Counted from the first letter of the stretch, positions 1 to 10,162 are shown. The stretch: DNA of 64,000 nucleotides from Pseudoalteromonas sp. S16_S37 (GCF_014694405.1 NZ_JAAUWV010000003.1:1-64000); one strand, 5' to 3'. Program-made: numbers and translations. The notes: generated by a model not told the origin, from the sequence alone.

Positions 1-77
1 GTAATTTTCCGAGTTAAGGCTGCGCTCCCAATTCTTTAGAGAAATTCACAGAATCCATCATCAACAACAGAAAAAAT

Positions 78-137
78 AAACCCCGCTGAAAAAAGTGGGG
101 TTTATCATCAATCTGAAGCCGCTGAAGCGGCTTTTTT
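78..137. terminator. Two hairpins downstream of ispB
   Basis: Two adjacent stem-loops lie just past the ispB stop codon. The left one has AAACCCC pairing with GGGGTTT and, read on the minus strand, is followed by a run of T, as expected for the ispB terminator. The right one (GCCGCT/AGCGGC) is followed by T on the plus strand, so the pair could also stop transcription entering from the left edge. Nothing recognisable is seen in positions 1-77. Confidence 0.6.
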
Positions 138-149
138 CTTAACTAAATC

Positions 150-1121
150 TTAGTGATCTCTTGCAACTGACAACTGTGCAAGTGCTACTAATGCTTGCTT
201 ATACGGCGAGTCTGTTAAAACATCCAAATACTCAATGGCCTTTTGTGCTTCATTTCTGGCTTTTTCCATTGCGAACTCTAAAGCATTGGTCTGCTCTAAC
301 GTAGTAAGAATATCATCGAGGTAAGTCATACCATTGCCGGTACTGATTGCCTCTCTGATCTGCTTTACCTGTTGCTCAGTACCATGTTGCATAGCATAAA
401 TAAGCGGTAACGTTGGCTTACCTTCGGCCAAATCATCACCCAAATTTTTACCCATTTGCTCAGCATTTGCACTGTAATCGAGTACATCATCTACTAATTG
501 AAAAGCGGTGCCTAAATGCATTCCGTACAATTTAAGTGCTTCTTGAATTTCTTCTGATTTTTTTAGTACAACAGCGGGTAACATGGTAGCGGCTTCAAAA
601 AGTTTGGCGGTTTTGCTGTAGATAACCTGCATATAACTTTTTTCTGTGGTGTCTGGGTCGTTGCAATTCATTAGTTGCAGCACCTCACCTTCGGCTATCA
701 CATTTGTGGCATCGGCGAGAATTTGCATCACTTGCATATTGTTCAAACCAACCATAAGTTGAAATGAACGAGTGTAAATAAAATCACCTACTAAAACACT
801 GGCCGCGTTACCAAACTCAGCGTTAGCTGTAGGCTCACCTCGTCGCAGAGCCGACTCATCTACTACATCATCATGCAGTAAAGTGGCGGTATGAATAAAT
901 TCAATAATCGTTGCTAAAGTGATGTGTTGGTCGTCAGAGCACTCAAGCGCTTTGGCTGTGAGTAAAGTTAACATAGGTCGAATACGCTTGCCGCCGCTAT
1001 TAACGATATAAAGGCCCAGCTGGTTAACCAAGGCGACATCGGACTGCATTTGCGCATGAATAAGTTGATTGACGTTAAGCATATCAGGTTCGATTAACGT
1101 CTGGATAGTTTTGATATCCAT
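150..1121 (-). CDS. ispB: Octaprenyl diphosphate synthase
   Basis: Trans-prenyltransferase that extends farnesyl diphosphate with isopentenyl diphosphate to make the C40 side chain of ubiquinone; cytosolic. Both aspartate-rich motifs are present: DDVVD at about residues 84-88 and DDVLD at about 211-215, counting from the chosen start. The GGKRIRP substrate-binding motif lies near residue 45. The ATG at 1121 (MDIKTIQTLI) is preferred over the in-frame ATG five codons upstream because it gives the usual family length of about 323 residues. The gene is divergent from rplU-rpmA, the same arrangement as in E. coli. The ubiquinone hydroxylase genes further right act in the same pathway. Confidence 0.96.
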   Translation of the reverse strand: MDIKTIQTLIEPDMLNVNQLIHAQMQSDVALVNQLGLYIVNSGGKRIRPMLTLLTAKALECSDDQHITLATIIEFIHTATLLHDDVVDESALRRGEPTANAEFGNAASVLVGDFIYTRSFQLMVGLNNMQVMQILADATNVIAEGEVLQLMNCNDPDTTEKSYMQVIYSKTAKLFEAATMLPAVVLKKSEEIQEALKLYGMHLGTAFQLVDDVLDYSANAEQMGKNLGDDLAEGKPTLPLIYAMQHGTEQQVKQIREAISTGNGMTYLDDILTTLEQTNALEFAMEKARNEAQKAIEYLDVLTDSPYKQALVALAQLSVARDH

Positions 1122-1401
1122 TGTGCTCCAAGCCAAAAATAAATTTATGAGATACAGCGCGAGTGTACTACAAAATTTTAACTAGCTCGATATTTTGTCC
1201 AGTTCAGGCTAAAAAAATAACTTAGTGGACATATATTGTTGATTATTTAGACTACTTTGTTGTTGTACTTATCTGTTTATATAAACGTCTTAAAAGTGTA
1301 AAAAAGCGCTTTGGTTTATTAGCTTTTTTGGATAGACTAGCAAAAAATAATGATTCGCCCTCATTGCAGTTATTTTTTATTCATTTTATACAAAAATAGG
1401 C

Positions 1402-1430
1402 TTGCTTGTAGCTTTGTATTAGCGTAAACT
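1402..1430 (+). promoter_or_regulatory. Likely rplU-rpmA promoter
   Basis: TTGCTT (1402-1407), a 17-nt spacer and TAAACT (1425-1430) form a plausible sigma-70 promoter about 60 nt before the L21 start codon. The 370-bp gap between ispB and rplU is A+T-rich and holds no gene; it must carry divergent promoters for both sides. Confidence 0.45.
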
Positions 1431-1491
1431 TCGCGCCCTATTGAAGAATATTAAGTTGCGTCGATTTGAGGGCGCACAGACGGAGTTAATT

Positions 1492-1803
1492 ATGTACGCG
1501 GTTTTCCAAAGTGGTGGTAAACAGCACCGTGTGACTGAAGGTCAAACAATTCGTCTAGAGAAATTAGACGTTGAAACTGGTGCAGCAGTTGAATTCGATT
1601 CAGTACTTCTAGTTGCTGATGGTGAGAAAATCGAGATCGGTGCACCGTTCGTAAACGGTGGCAAGGTAACAGCTGAGGTTGTTTCACATGGTCGCGGTGA
1701 GAAGATTAAGATCGTTAAATTTAGACGTCGTAAGCATTCTCGTAAGCAGATGGGCCATCGTCAATGGTTCACTGAAGTTAAAATCACTGGCATTAGCGCT
1801 TAA
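1492..1803 (+). CDS. rplU: 50S ribosomal protein L21
   Basis: Structural protein of the large ribosomal subunit that binds 23S rRNA. The protein starts [14 protein letters not shown] and ends in the basic [14 protein letters not shown] segment typical of L21. An open frame extends 17 codons further upstream from a TTG at 1441, but the ATG at 1492 gives the standard 103 residues and has a GGAG ribosome-binding site about 7 nt upstream. It lies 17 nt before rpmA, with which it forms the conserved rplU-rpmA operon. Confidence 0.97.
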   Translation: MYAVFQSGGKQHRVTEGQTIRLEKLDVETGAAVEFDSVLLVADGEKIEIGAPFVNGGKVTAEVVSHGRGEKIKIVKFRRRKHSRKQMGHRQWFTEVKITGISA

Positions 1804-1820
1804 TTTAGAGGTACAGAAAG

Positions 1821-2078
1821 ATGGCACATAAGAAGGCAGCTGGTAGTACTCGTAACGGTCGCGATTCAGAAAGTAAACGCTTAGGTGTTAAGCGTTTCGG
1901 TGGTGAATCAGTATTAGCGGGTAACATCATTGTTCGTCAACGTGGTACTAAGTTCCACGCTGGCACTAACGCAGGTATCGGTAAAGACCACACAATTTTT
2001 GCAAAAGCAGACGGTAAAGTTGTTTTTGAACAAAAAGGTCCTCTAAACCGTAAATACGTTAGCATCGTTGCTGAGTAA
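1821..2078 (+). CDS. rpmA: 50S ribosomal protein L27
   Basis: Large-subunit ribosomal protein whose N-terminal tail reaches towards the peptidyl transferase centre. The 85-residue product begins [20 protein letters not shown], the characteristic L27 start, and is full length. A ribosome-binding site (AGAGG) lies upstream of the ATG. It is the second gene of the rplU-rpmA operon and is followed by a strong intrinsic terminator. Confidence 0.98.
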   Translation: MAHKKAAGSTRNGRDSESKRLGVKRFGGESVLAGNIIVRQRGTKFHAGTNAGIGKDHTIFAKADGKVVFEQKGPLNRKYVSIVAE

Positions 2079-2091
2079 TCGGTAAAAGATT

Positions 2092-2120
2092 AAAAAAACC
2101 CCGCTACGGCGGGGTTTTTT
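2092..2120 (+). terminator. Terminator of rplU-rpmA
   Basis: A GC-rich stem (ACCCCGC/GCGGGGT with a TAC loop) followed by six T residues, 14 nt after the rpmA stop. The A-run on its left makes it potentially bidirectional. Confidence 0.85.
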
Positions 2121-2221
2121 GTTTGTCCAAAGCAAAGCTTTATCAACTAAAGGCGGTTTTTGTTGCTCAAAGCAATAATGACTAAAGCTTTATTGGTAAA
2201 GGTATTATACTTCGGTATTAG

Positions 2222-3412
<1,191 letters not shown>

Positions 3413-3432
3413 GTAAACTTACATAAATAATT

Positions 3433-3455
3433 AAGGGCTAGTTGGCCCTTTTTTT
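3433..3455 (+). terminator. Terminator after obgE
   Basis: Stem AAGGGC/GCCCTT with a short loop followed by a run of seven T residues, 20 nt after the obgE stop codon. Confidence 0.75.
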
Positions 3456-3482
3456 AACACTAAATTACTAGAGAGGTTCAAT

Positions 3483-3974
3483 GTGATAATTTCTATGATT
3501 GCGGCGATGGCAAACAATAGAGTCATAGGTCAAGATAACCAAATGCCATGGCATTTACCAGCCGATCTACAGCATTTCAAACGAGTCACGATGCAAAAGC
3601 CTGTCGTTATGGGCAGGAAAACATTTGAATCTATAGGTCGCCCTTTACCCGGCCGACGCAATATTGTGATCACCCGCAATGATGCATATCAGGCACAGGG
3701 CATTGAAGTTGTAAACTCTCCGGAAGCTGCGTTGGCATTACTTTCAGAAGCTGAAGAGGTAATGATCATTGGAGGCGGACATGTTTATGAACAGTTCTTA
3801 CCAACATGTGAAAAGCTATATTTAACATTTATCGACCTAGATGTTGAAGGTGATACATGTTTCCCTGACTATACTAAAGTTGCAAATTGGCAAGTAGTCG
3901 ACGAGCAGAATTGTGAAGCGGACGAAAGCAATCCATATAATTATAAATTCGTAACGCTGAACAAAAAAGTATGA
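3483..3974 (+). CDS. folA: Dihydrofolate reductase
   Basis: Reduces dihydrofolate to tetrahydrofolate with NADPH; cytosolic. The start MIISMIAAMANNRVIG and the MPWHLPADL motif, with the catalytic aspartate at residue 28, are diagnostic. The NADPH-binding signatures GRKTFESIGRPLPGR and IIGGGHVY follow. The GTG at 3483 is chosen as start because the protein then aligns with the MISLIAALA-type N-terminus of the family and an AGAGAGG ribosome-binding site precedes it. An ATG at 3495 is the alternative. Length 163 fits the chromosomal enzyme. Confidence 0.96.
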   Translation: MIISMIAAMANNRVIGQDNQMPWHLPADLQHFKRVTMQKPVVMGRKTFESIGRPLPGRRNIVITRNDAYQAQGIEVVNSPEAALALLSEAEEVMIIGGGHVYEQFLPTCEKLYLTFIDLDVEGDTCFPDYTKVANWQVVDEQNCEADESNPYNYKFVTLNKKV

Positions 3975-4053
3975 GTTTATTGCTAATTTTTGTGCAGCTT
4001 GATACAATTACACTCGATTTGGGGTACGAATAAAGTATTAGAGGGTGTTTTAG

Positions 4054-4428
4054 ATGAAATTAACTACCGTGCTAGTGTCAGCTTCAATTGTTGTCGCGTC
4101 AATGTCATTTAGCAATCAAGCCAATGCAGATGAGCAATTAGCTGTGTCACTGTGTGAATATATTGCAGCGGATGATAAAGGCAGCTTGCGTAAAAAGCTT
4201 AAAAGCTCACGTGTAAAAATCCGCAATATTTTTGATTCAGTTCAATGTAATGGCAACAACATGCTTCGCCACGCAATCGCAAGCAATGCAGCAGATACTG
4301 GTGAGTTTATTGTAAAGAACCTACCAAAAAGCTCTTTAGAAGATGGTGCCGACATTGCTTGGGCCGAAGGTAATGGCCACGGTGGTTCTCCTCTTATTGC
4401 AATAATTAAAGAGCGCGCAGGTCTTTAA
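4054..4428 (+). CDS. DUF3718 exported small protein
   Basis: A 124-residue protein with a clear Sec signal peptide (about residues 1-25, cleavage near SNQANA). The mature part carries the pattern of DUF3718 proteins of Alteromonadales and Vibrionales: LCEYIAADDKGSLRKKLK followed by a paired-cysteine region and MLRHAIASNAAD. Function is unknown; a periplasmic location is inferred. Two cysteines in the mature domain could form a disulfide. It stands alone between folA and the 6S RNA gene and has its own terminator. Confidence 0.85.
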   Translation: MKLTTVLVSASIVVASMSFSNQANADEQLAVSLCEYIAADDKGSLRKKLKSSRVKIRNIFDSVQCNGNNMLRHAIASNAADTGEFIVKNLPKSSLEDGADIAWAEGNGHGGSPLIAIIKERAGL

Positions 4429-4475
4429 TTAGCAGCTTACTAAGTTTGGTTAAGTGCAAATAATCAAACTGACTA

Positions 4476-4503
4476 AAAGCCTCACTCCGGTGGGGTTTTT
4501 TTG
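4476..4503 (+). terminator. Terminator after the DUF3718 gene
   Basis: Stem CCTCAC/GTGGGG with a TCCG loop followed by seven T residues. It also faces the 3' end of the convergent 6S RNA gene. Confidence 0.75.
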
Positions 4504-4543
4504 TGGCTATGTTTTAGGGAACAGAGTAAGAGAGGTATGTTGG

Positions 4544-4733
4544 ATGGTGTTCCCCGGCATCGCGGATGCGGATGTCAGCCCTTGAACCCTAAGGTTCAAG
4601 GCGGAAAGCAACAGCTCGCCGTAGGCTTCTCGGTACATGCCGAGCCTGCTCAGTAGCAAGCAAACTACATTCCTTAATAAAGTTTATCGGCTCAGGGACT
4701 TAATCTACTGTCCTACGAGCTAGGGAACACCCT
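4544..4733 (-). ncRNA. ssrS: 6S RNA
   Basis: Read on the minus strand, the ends pair as GGTGTTCCC with GGGAACACC, forming the closing stem. The interior contains the conserved blocks GTCCCTGAGCCGATA, TGAGCAGGCTCGGCATG, CCGAGAAGCCTAC and the CCTTGAACC/GGTTCAAGG hairpin known from E. coli 6S RNA, in the same order and spacing. The length of about 190 nt fits. 6S RNA mimics an open promoter and sequesters sigma-70 RNA polymerase in stationary phase. The gene is divergent from ygfB as in other gammaproteobacteria, but neither zapA nor the 5-formyltetrahydrofolate cyclo-ligase gene (fau), its usual neighbours, is present. Ends are estimated to within a few nucleotides. Confidence 0.93.
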
Positions 4734-4734
4734 C

Positions 4735-4762
4735 AGTATATAAAACATAGTGACAAGTCGAA
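4735..4762 (-). promoter_or_regulatory. ssrS: Candidate 6S RNA promoter
   Basis: On the minus strand TTCGAC (4762-4757), a 16-nt spacer and TATACT (4740-4735) precede the predicted 6S 5' end by a few nucleotides. The -10 box is strong and the -35 box weak. Confidence 0.45.
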
Positions 4763-4923
4763 ACCATAAAACGCAAATAGTTGTCTGTTTGCTGAGTTTT
4801 TATCCGCTGCTGCTAATAAACTAATCACAGTGCTGGAATTTTACTCCATAGGATACAATTGCTTGGAGTTGCTATACTTGCAGTGTTAGCATTGAGCAAC
4901 TATATGCGAAGAAAGTTTATCTG

Positions 4924-5481
4924 ATGAGCGAATTAAATGACTACACACAAGCACAGTTGCTGCTTGAAAAACACGATATTTTTGTTGCCCCAGCTGAAGT
5001 ACATGGTGCCATCAGTGGGTTATTGGCATGTGGTTTAAATATTGAAGAAAAAGAATACTTAGGACTGCTTAGTGATGTGTTCAATGAAGGGCAAAACTTT
5101 AGTGAAGTACTAAAACAGTTTTTTGCCGGCATGTACAAGCATGTTGTTGAGCACTTTAATAACTCTGAGTTTCACTTCGAGCTGTTTTTGCCAAGTGAAG
5201 ATGAATCGTTAAGCGACCAAGCCAATGCGCTAGTAAACTGGGTATCAGGTTTTTTGCTCGGGTTTGGTTTAAAGCAAAAAGATTATGGCAAGCTCTCTGG
5301 TGACGTTAAAGAGGTTATTGAAGATTTTACTGAAATAACTAAGTTAGATGCTCACTTTGATGATACTGAAGAAGATCAGCAAGCCTTACATGAGATCGTT
5401 GAATATATCCGCGTATCAGCCATGTTGTGCTTTGCTGAGATGGGTAAAGATCCTGCTACAACTTCCAAGACGATACACTAA
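4924..5481 (+). CDS. ygfB: UPF0149 family protein YgfB
   Basis: A 185-residue acidic cytosolic protein of the UPF0149/YgfB family. The N-terminal part shows the typical HGAISGLLACGLN segment and the middle the WVSGFLLGFGL segment. Its molecular role is not settled. Its stop codon overlaps the pepP start (TAATG), so the two are translationally coupled, and it heads the ygfB-pepP-ubiH-ubiI cluster in the E. coli order. The upstream interval holds the 6S RNA gene and a possible -10 box (TATACT) about 45 nt before the ATG. Confidence 0.93.
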   Translation: MSELNDYTQAQLLLEKHDIFVAPAEVHGAISGLLACGLNIEEKEYLGLLSDVFNEGQNFSEVLKQFFAGMYKHVVEHFNNSEFHFELFLPSEDESLSDQANALVNWVSGFLLGFGLKQKDYGKLSGDVKEVIEDFTEITKLDAHFDDTEEDQQALHEIVEYIRVSAMLCFAEMGKDPATTSKTIH

Positions 5482-6791
5482 TGATTGAAATAACTGAATT
5501 TTTAGAACGCCGAATGCGTCTGCTGTCACAGCTGGATAAAAACTCGGTGGCAGTGATCCCCGCGGCTGTTGAACTCACTCGTAGCCGTGATACCGAATAT
5601 CCTTTTCGCCAAGACAGTGACTTTTTTTATTTAACAAACTTTGTTGAACCTGATGCTGTACTTGTGCTTTGCAAAGACAGGGATGAGCAGGTTGCGAGCC
5701 ATCTATTTTGTCGCAATAAAGATAAAATTGCAGAGATTTGGCATGGCCGTCGTGTCGGTTATGAGCAGGCTAAAGAGCGCTATTTATTCGATAATACTTA
5801 CCCGCTTAGTGAACTTGATGAACAATTAAAAGAACTCGTAAATAACAAGCGTGTGTTGTACTACGGACAAGGCACTTACAGTGACTTTGACGACAAAATT
5901 TGGAGCTTACTAAACACGTTGCGCGGCGCACCGAAAAAAGGCTATAGAGCGCCAGAGATCATCAAAGATATTCGCCCGCTAGTGCATGAAATGCGTTTGT
6001 TTAAATCCGCAGCTGAAATAGCTGTGATGCGAAAGGCTGCACAAATTAGCTGTGAAGCACATAAAAGAGCCATGTGTTTTGCCAAAGCTGGTGCAACAGA
6101 ATACCAGCTTGAGGCCGAAATTCATCACCACTATGCAATGAGCGGCGCACGTCACCCAGCGTACGGCACCATCGTTGGCTCTGGCAACAATGCCAACATT
6201 TTACATTACACAGAGAACAGCGATGAGCTTAAAGAAGGTGATTTGGTACTGATAGACTCAGGGTGTGAGTTAGAAGGTTATGCCGCAGATATCACGCGTA
6301 CCTTTCCTGTTTCTGGTAAATTTAGCGAGCCACAAAAGCAACTATATGAGCTAGTGCTAAAAGCGCAGCAAGCGGCCTTTGTGTTGGTGAAACCAGGTAG
6401 TACCTTGGTACAGGCTAATCAGGCTGCGATGAAAGTAATGACAGAAGGATTGATCCAGCTCGGTATTTTGGCTGGAGATTTAGATACACTACTAGAAAAT
6501 CAGGCTTGCAAAGCGTTTTACATGCATGGTTTAGGACATTGGTTAGGTTTAGATGTGCATGATGTTGGTGAGTATAAGCTCGATGAAGCCGACAGAGCAT
6601 TTGAGCCGGGTATGGTGTTAACCATAGAGCCAGGTTTGTATTTTGATGAAGATGCACAAGTGCCAGAGCAATTTAAAGGCATTGGTATTCGCATTGAAGA
6701 TGATTTACTCATAACAGAAGACGGCTTTGAAAACCTCACCGCGGGAGTCCCTAAAGCTGTTGCTGAAATAGAAGCGCTCATGCAACGTTAG
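5481..6791 (+). CDS. pepP: Xaa-Pro aminopeptidase (aminopeptidase P)
   Basis: Dinuclear-metal (pita-bread fold) peptidase removing N-terminal residues that precede proline. An N-terminal AMP_N domain (SRDTEYPFRQDSDFFYLT) is followed by the M24 catalytic domain. The metal ligands are visible in LIDSGCELEGYAADITRTF (two Asp), HGLGHWLGLDVHD (His), TIEPGLYF (Glu) and GIRIEDDLLIT (Glu). Length 436 is typical for PepP. The start ATG overlaps the ygfB stop, and ubiH begins 9 nt after its end. Confidence 0.97.
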   Translation: MIEITEFLERRMRLLSQLDKNSVAVIPAAVELTRSRDTEYPFRQDSDFFYLTNFVEPDAVLVLCKDRDEQVASHLFCRNKDKIAEIWHGRRVGYEQAKERYLFDNTYPLSELDEQLKELVNNKRVLYYGQGTYSDFDDKIWSLLNTLRGAPKKGYRAPEIIKDIRPLVHEMRLFKSAAEIAVMRKAAQISCEAHKRAMCFAKAGATEYQLEAEIHHHYAMSGARHPAYGTIVGSGNNANILHYTENSDELKEGDLVLIDSGCELEGYAADITRTFPVSGKFSEPQKQLYELVLKAQQAAFVLVKPGSTLVQANQAAMKVMTEGLIQLGILAGDLDTLLENQACKAFYMHGLGHWLGLDVHDVGEYKLDEADRAFEPGMVLTIEPGLYFDEDAQVPEQFKGIGIRIEDDLLITEDGFENLTAGVPKAVAEIEALMQR

Positions 6792-6800
6792 GAGAGTAGG

Positions 6801-7985
6801 TTGCAACAATTCGATATCCTTATTGTGGGTGGTGGCATGGCAGGTGCCACCGCTGCATTGGCAATTAACAAACTTAAAGCAAATTATAAAATTGCCGTTG
6901 TTGAAGCATTCGCACCGAAAAGTAGTGTTCACCCAAGCTTTGATGATAGAAGTATTGCGCTTGCTCATCAGTCTGTTGAGTATCTGGAGCAGTTGGGTTT
7001 GTTCAAAACACAATGGCCTTTTGCACAGCCTATTAAGCAAGTGAATGTCTCTGATCGAGGGCATTTTGGTAAAACGCAAATAAACCATCAAGATCATCAC
7101 TGTGACGCTTTAGGCTATGTTGTTGAAGTGAACCCATATGGTGCATTTTTGCATCAGCAGCTAAATGATGCGGGGGTAAGCTTGTTTTGTCCTGCCAATG
7201 TCGCTCAATTGACCTTATGCCAATCTCACGTTGAAGTAACTCTAAATGATGAACAGCAACTGCGTGCCAAACTATTGGTGGTGGCTGATGGTGCTCATTC
7301 TCCCACCCGAGACTTATTGAAATTAAACTTCAATAGTACTGCTTACGAGCAAGGTGCCTTGATAGCCAATATCGAAGTGCAAGGTGGTCACAGCGGGAAA
7401 GCATTCGAGCGTTTTACCGAGCATGGTCCCATGGCATTATTACCGATGAGCGAAAGCCGATACTCGCTAGTATGGTGTATGCCGCAAGCCCAGCTAGAGC
7501 AGTACCAGCACATGCCACCGGAGGAGTTTATTGCAAAGCTTCATGACGCATTTGGTTATCGGGCTGGTTTGTTTACCCAAGTGGGTATGCGTGCCAGTTA
7601 TCCGCTGGCACTGGGGCGAGTCGATAAAGTGGTGGGTCATCGTAGCATCGTGATTGGTAACGCAGCGCATGCCATTCACCCGATTGCTGGGCAGGGCTTT
7701 AATCTTGGCGTGCGTGATATTCAATGTTTGGTTGAACTATTGGCAACTGCTGATAAAGAATCCCTCGGGGAATATGCTTTTACGCGTCAATATGAGCAAT
7801 CTCGTCAACAGGATATCAATACGGTTATGACATTGACCGACTCACTGGTGCGGTTATTTTCTAATTCTTCACGCCTGATGGCACTGGGTCGCAGCTGCGG
7901 TTTGTTTGCCATGGCATTGTCTTCACGTTTAAAAGCGCCATTAGCAAAACAGTTAATGGGGCATGTGAGCAAAGGTAATATTTAA
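6801..7985 (+). CDS. ubiH: 2-octaprenyl-6-methoxyphenol 4-hydroxylase
   Basis: FAD-dependent monooxygenase for a ring hydroxylation step of ubiquinone biosynthesis. It shows the N-terminal dinucleotide-binding motif ILIVGGGMAGATAA, a central VVADGAHSPTR motif and the second FAD motif GNAAHAIHPIAGQGFNLGVRD. The start is a TTG preceded by GGAGAG. Its last base overlaps the ATG of the next gene, so the pair is co-translated. UbiH versus other members of the UbiH/UbiF/UbiI family is assigned from order (pepP-ubiH-ubiI) and general resemblance; the exact ring position is inferred. Confidence 0.92.
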   Translation: MQQFDILIVGGGMAGATAALAINKLKANYKIAVVEAFAPKSSVHPSFDDRSIALAHQSVEYLEQLGLFKTQWPFAQPIKQVNVSDRGHFGKTQINHQDHHCDALGYVVEVNPYGAFLHQQLNDAGVSLFCPANVAQLTLCQSHVEVTLNDEQQLRAKLLVVADGAHSPTRDLLKLNFNSTAYEQGALIANIEVQGGHSGKAFERFTEHGPMALLPMSESRYSLVWCMPQAQLEQYQHMPPEEFIAKLHDAFGYRAGLFTQVGMRASYPLALGRVDKVVGHRSIVIGNAAHAIHPIAGQGFNLGVRDIQCLVELLATADKESLGEYAFTRQYEQSRQQDINTVMTLTDSLVRLFSNSSRLMALGRSCGLFAMALSSRLKAPLAKQLMGHVSKGNI

Positions 7986-9154
7986 TGAAGCAAGTGCAAG
8001 TATGTATTGTTGGTGGTGGGGCTGTGGGCTTAACGCTTGCGTTAGGCCTTGCTCAAGCCAATGTCAGTGTCCAAGTGATTGATAGCAAGCCTGCACCTAA
8101 ACCACTCGGTGAGCAATATGGTAATCGTGTTAGCGCCATTAGCCTTGCCAGCCAAACCCTGTTTGAACGCTTAGGGGTATGGCAAGACTTACTCTCAGCC
8201 AGAGCGTCAGCTTACACCGATATGGATGTTCGCGATCAAGACAGCTTTGGAAAAATTGCATTTAACAGCAAAGATTTGGAGCTTAACGAGCTGGGTCATA
8301 TTATTGAAAATGACGCGATACGTTATGCGCTCTACAGCAAGCTGTTGCAATGTAACAATGTTACCTTAGCTTTTGATACCAGCTATCAGAGCATTCACCA
8401 AACGGATACCGATGTACTTATAACTCTGGCTTCAGGTGAGCCTGTTATGGCCAAGTTATTGGTTGCTGCAGATGGTGCCAATTCAGCGATTCGTCAGCAG
8501 TTTAATATGCCATTGACGTTTTGGGACTATGATCACCACGCGATAGTGGCAACCGTCAAAACGGAGTCTCCCCACGACTCAACCGCGCGTCAGGTATTTT
8601 TACCGACTGGCCCGTTAGCGTTTTTACCTTTGTCTGATGAGCATCACCACTCTATTGTTTGGTCTACCTCGCCAGAGTATGCCGCGCATTTAATGTCTTT
8701 GTCCAATGACGCATTTAATAAGGCACTTAACGTTGCCATTGATGGGCAGTGTGGATTGTGTGAAGTGGCAGATGACAGAGCCGTATTTCCACTGAGAATG
8801 CGTTATGCAAAACAGTGGTTAAATAACAAAGTCGTGTTAATCGGTGATGCAGCTCATACCATTCACCCGCTGGCTGGACTTGGCATGAACTTAGGGCTCA
8901 AAGATGTAGCGCTATTAATTGAGCTATTATCAGCGCAACAAGGGCAGGAGTTTGCAAGCCATAGAGCACTTCGAGAATACGAACGCACCCGTAAACTCGA
9001 TGCACAAAAACATATTGCCATGATGCAAGGTTTAAAAGCACTATTTGATGGAAATAATCCTGTTAAAAAGCTAATCAGAGGGATTGGTTTAAGTGCGGTT
9101 GATAACTTGGGGCCAATCAAACATCTGTTTGCTAAAGAAGCTGTCGGTAAGTAA
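7985..9154 (+). CDS. ubiI: 2-octaprenylphenol hydroxylase UbiI (VisC)
   Basis: Flavoprotein monooxygenase of ubiquinone biosynthesis, homologous to UbiH. FAD motifs are CIVGGGAVGLTLA near the N-terminus, LLVAADGANSAIR in the middle and LIGDAAHTIHPLAGLGMNLG in the C-terminal half. The stretches VSAISLASQTLFERLGVWQD, PLTFWDYDHHAIVATV and NPVKKLIRGIGL closely resemble E. coli VisC/UbiI, which sets it apart from UbiF. It overlaps ubiH by one base. In E. coli gcvT follows; here a LysR gene and a GcvT-like gene are inserted between them. Confidence 0.93.
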   Translation: MKQVQVCIVGGGAVGLTLALGLAQANVSVQVIDSKPAPKPLGEQYGNRVSAISLASQTLFERLGVWQDLLSARASAYTDMDVRDQDSFGKIAFNSKDLELNELGHIIENDAIRYALYSKLLQCNNVTLAFDTSYQSIHQTDTDVLITLASGEPVMAKLLVAADGANSAIRQQFNMPLTFWDYDHHAIVATVKTESPHDSTARQVFLPTGPLAFLPLSDEHHHSIVWSTSPEYAAHLMSLSNDAFNKALNVAIDGQCGLCEVADDRAVFPLRMRYAKQWLNNKVVLIGDAAHTIHPLAGLGMNLGLKDVALLIELLSAQQGQEFASHRALREYERTRKLDAQKHIAMMQGLKALFDGNNPVKKLIRGIGLSAVDNLGPIKHLFAKEAVGK

Positions 9155-9219
9155 GCGCCAACAAAAATTATCAAATATGGCAACGTTGACTATATACACG
9201 TTGCCAGATGTAGGTCTAG

Positions 9220-10065
9220 TTATCCCAACCTGAGCGCAATGAATTCGGCTAGTTTATCTACCGCATTAACTGACTCGGCCGAGTTTTTAACTAAACAAAT
9301 GCCAATTTGTCCAAGCTCGGGTAAACGATTGGTGTGGCTTTGATAGTTCAATTCACTTGGCACGGTGCTTTTTGCCAGCACGGTGATCCCCAACCCTTCT
9401 TTGAGCGCAGCAATCAGACCCGTTAAATCGGCGTTGCTATAAATGATGCGATGCCTCAAACCAGCTTGTTGCAATGCCTCAATGGCTCGGCGGCGATAAA
9501 TACACCCCTCAGGCGCGGTCACAAGCGTGACTATTTCATCATTTGCTTTGGATAAATCTCCTACCCAAACGAGTTGATCTTGCATAAAGATTGGATATTT
9601 TGCTGAGTCGAGTTGCTCGTTCAAGGCTAAAACTAAATCAAACTGGTCCTGTCGAGCATCTGAGAGCAAATGCTTACTAAGGCGAGATTTTACTTCCAAA
9701 GACACGTCTGGATATAAAGAAACAAAATCGCCGATGATGGAGGGCAATATACGCGCAGCAAATTCACTGGGAATACCCAAACGAACTTTACCGGTGACGC
9801 TCTCGGAGGTGAACTGCTGAATAATGGCGTCATTTTGCTGTAGCATCTGTTTAGCCAAGGGTAAAAGCAGCTCACCATATTGATTGAGCACTTGGCGCTG
9901 ACCTTGCTTTTTAAATAGTTTGCAGTTAAGCATGTCTTCTAAGCGCTTGATTTGTAATGATACAGCAGGTTGTGAAAGGCCCAGCAGTTCGCCCGCCTTG
10001 GCAAAGCCGCCCACGTCAACCACCGTTACTAAGGTGCGTAAGCCATCAATTGATAAGTTCTTCAT
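9220..10065 (-). CDS. LysR family transcriptional regulator (LrhA-like)
   Basis: A 281-residue regulator with an N-terminal winged helix (IDGLRTLVTVVDVGGFAKAG, then LGLSQPAVSLQIKRLE) and a periplasmic-binding-protein-like effector domain. Start motif and spacing resemble LrhA-type regulators more than GcvA. It is convergent with ubiI and divergent from the GcvT-like gene at 10196, from which it is separated by a 130-bp A+T-rich region, the usual place of a LysR operator. Control of the neighbouring GcvT-like gene, and perhaps of glycine cleavage, is an inference from position only. The ligand is unknown. Confidence 0.88.
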   Translation of the reverse strand: MKNLSIDGLRTLVTVVDVGGFAKAGELLGLSQPAVSLQIKRLEDMLNCKLFKKQGQRQVLNQYGELLLPLAKQMLQQNDAIIQQFTSESVTGKVRLGIPSEFAARILPSIIGDFVSLYPDVSLEVKSRLSKHLLSDARQDQFDLVLALNEQLDSAKYPIFMQDQLVWVGDLSKANDEIVTLVTAPEGCIYRRRAIEALQQAGLRHRIIYSNADLTGLIAALKEGLGITVLAKSTVPSELNYQSHTNRLPELGQIGICLVKNSAESVNAVDKLAEFIALRLG

Positions 10066-10133
10066 ATTAATAAATACTATTTAACAAAGCTAATTACATT
10101 AATATTATTTATCAATGGATAAATAATTACAAT

Positions 10134-10162
10134 TTGTTGTTGGCTTTTACCCAAAATATACT
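10134..10162 (+). promoter_or_regulatory. Candidate promoter of the GcvT-like gene
   Basis: TTGTTG (10134-10139), a 17-nt spacer and TATACT (10157-10162), about 34 nt before the start codon, inside the LysR divergent region. Confidence 0.5.
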
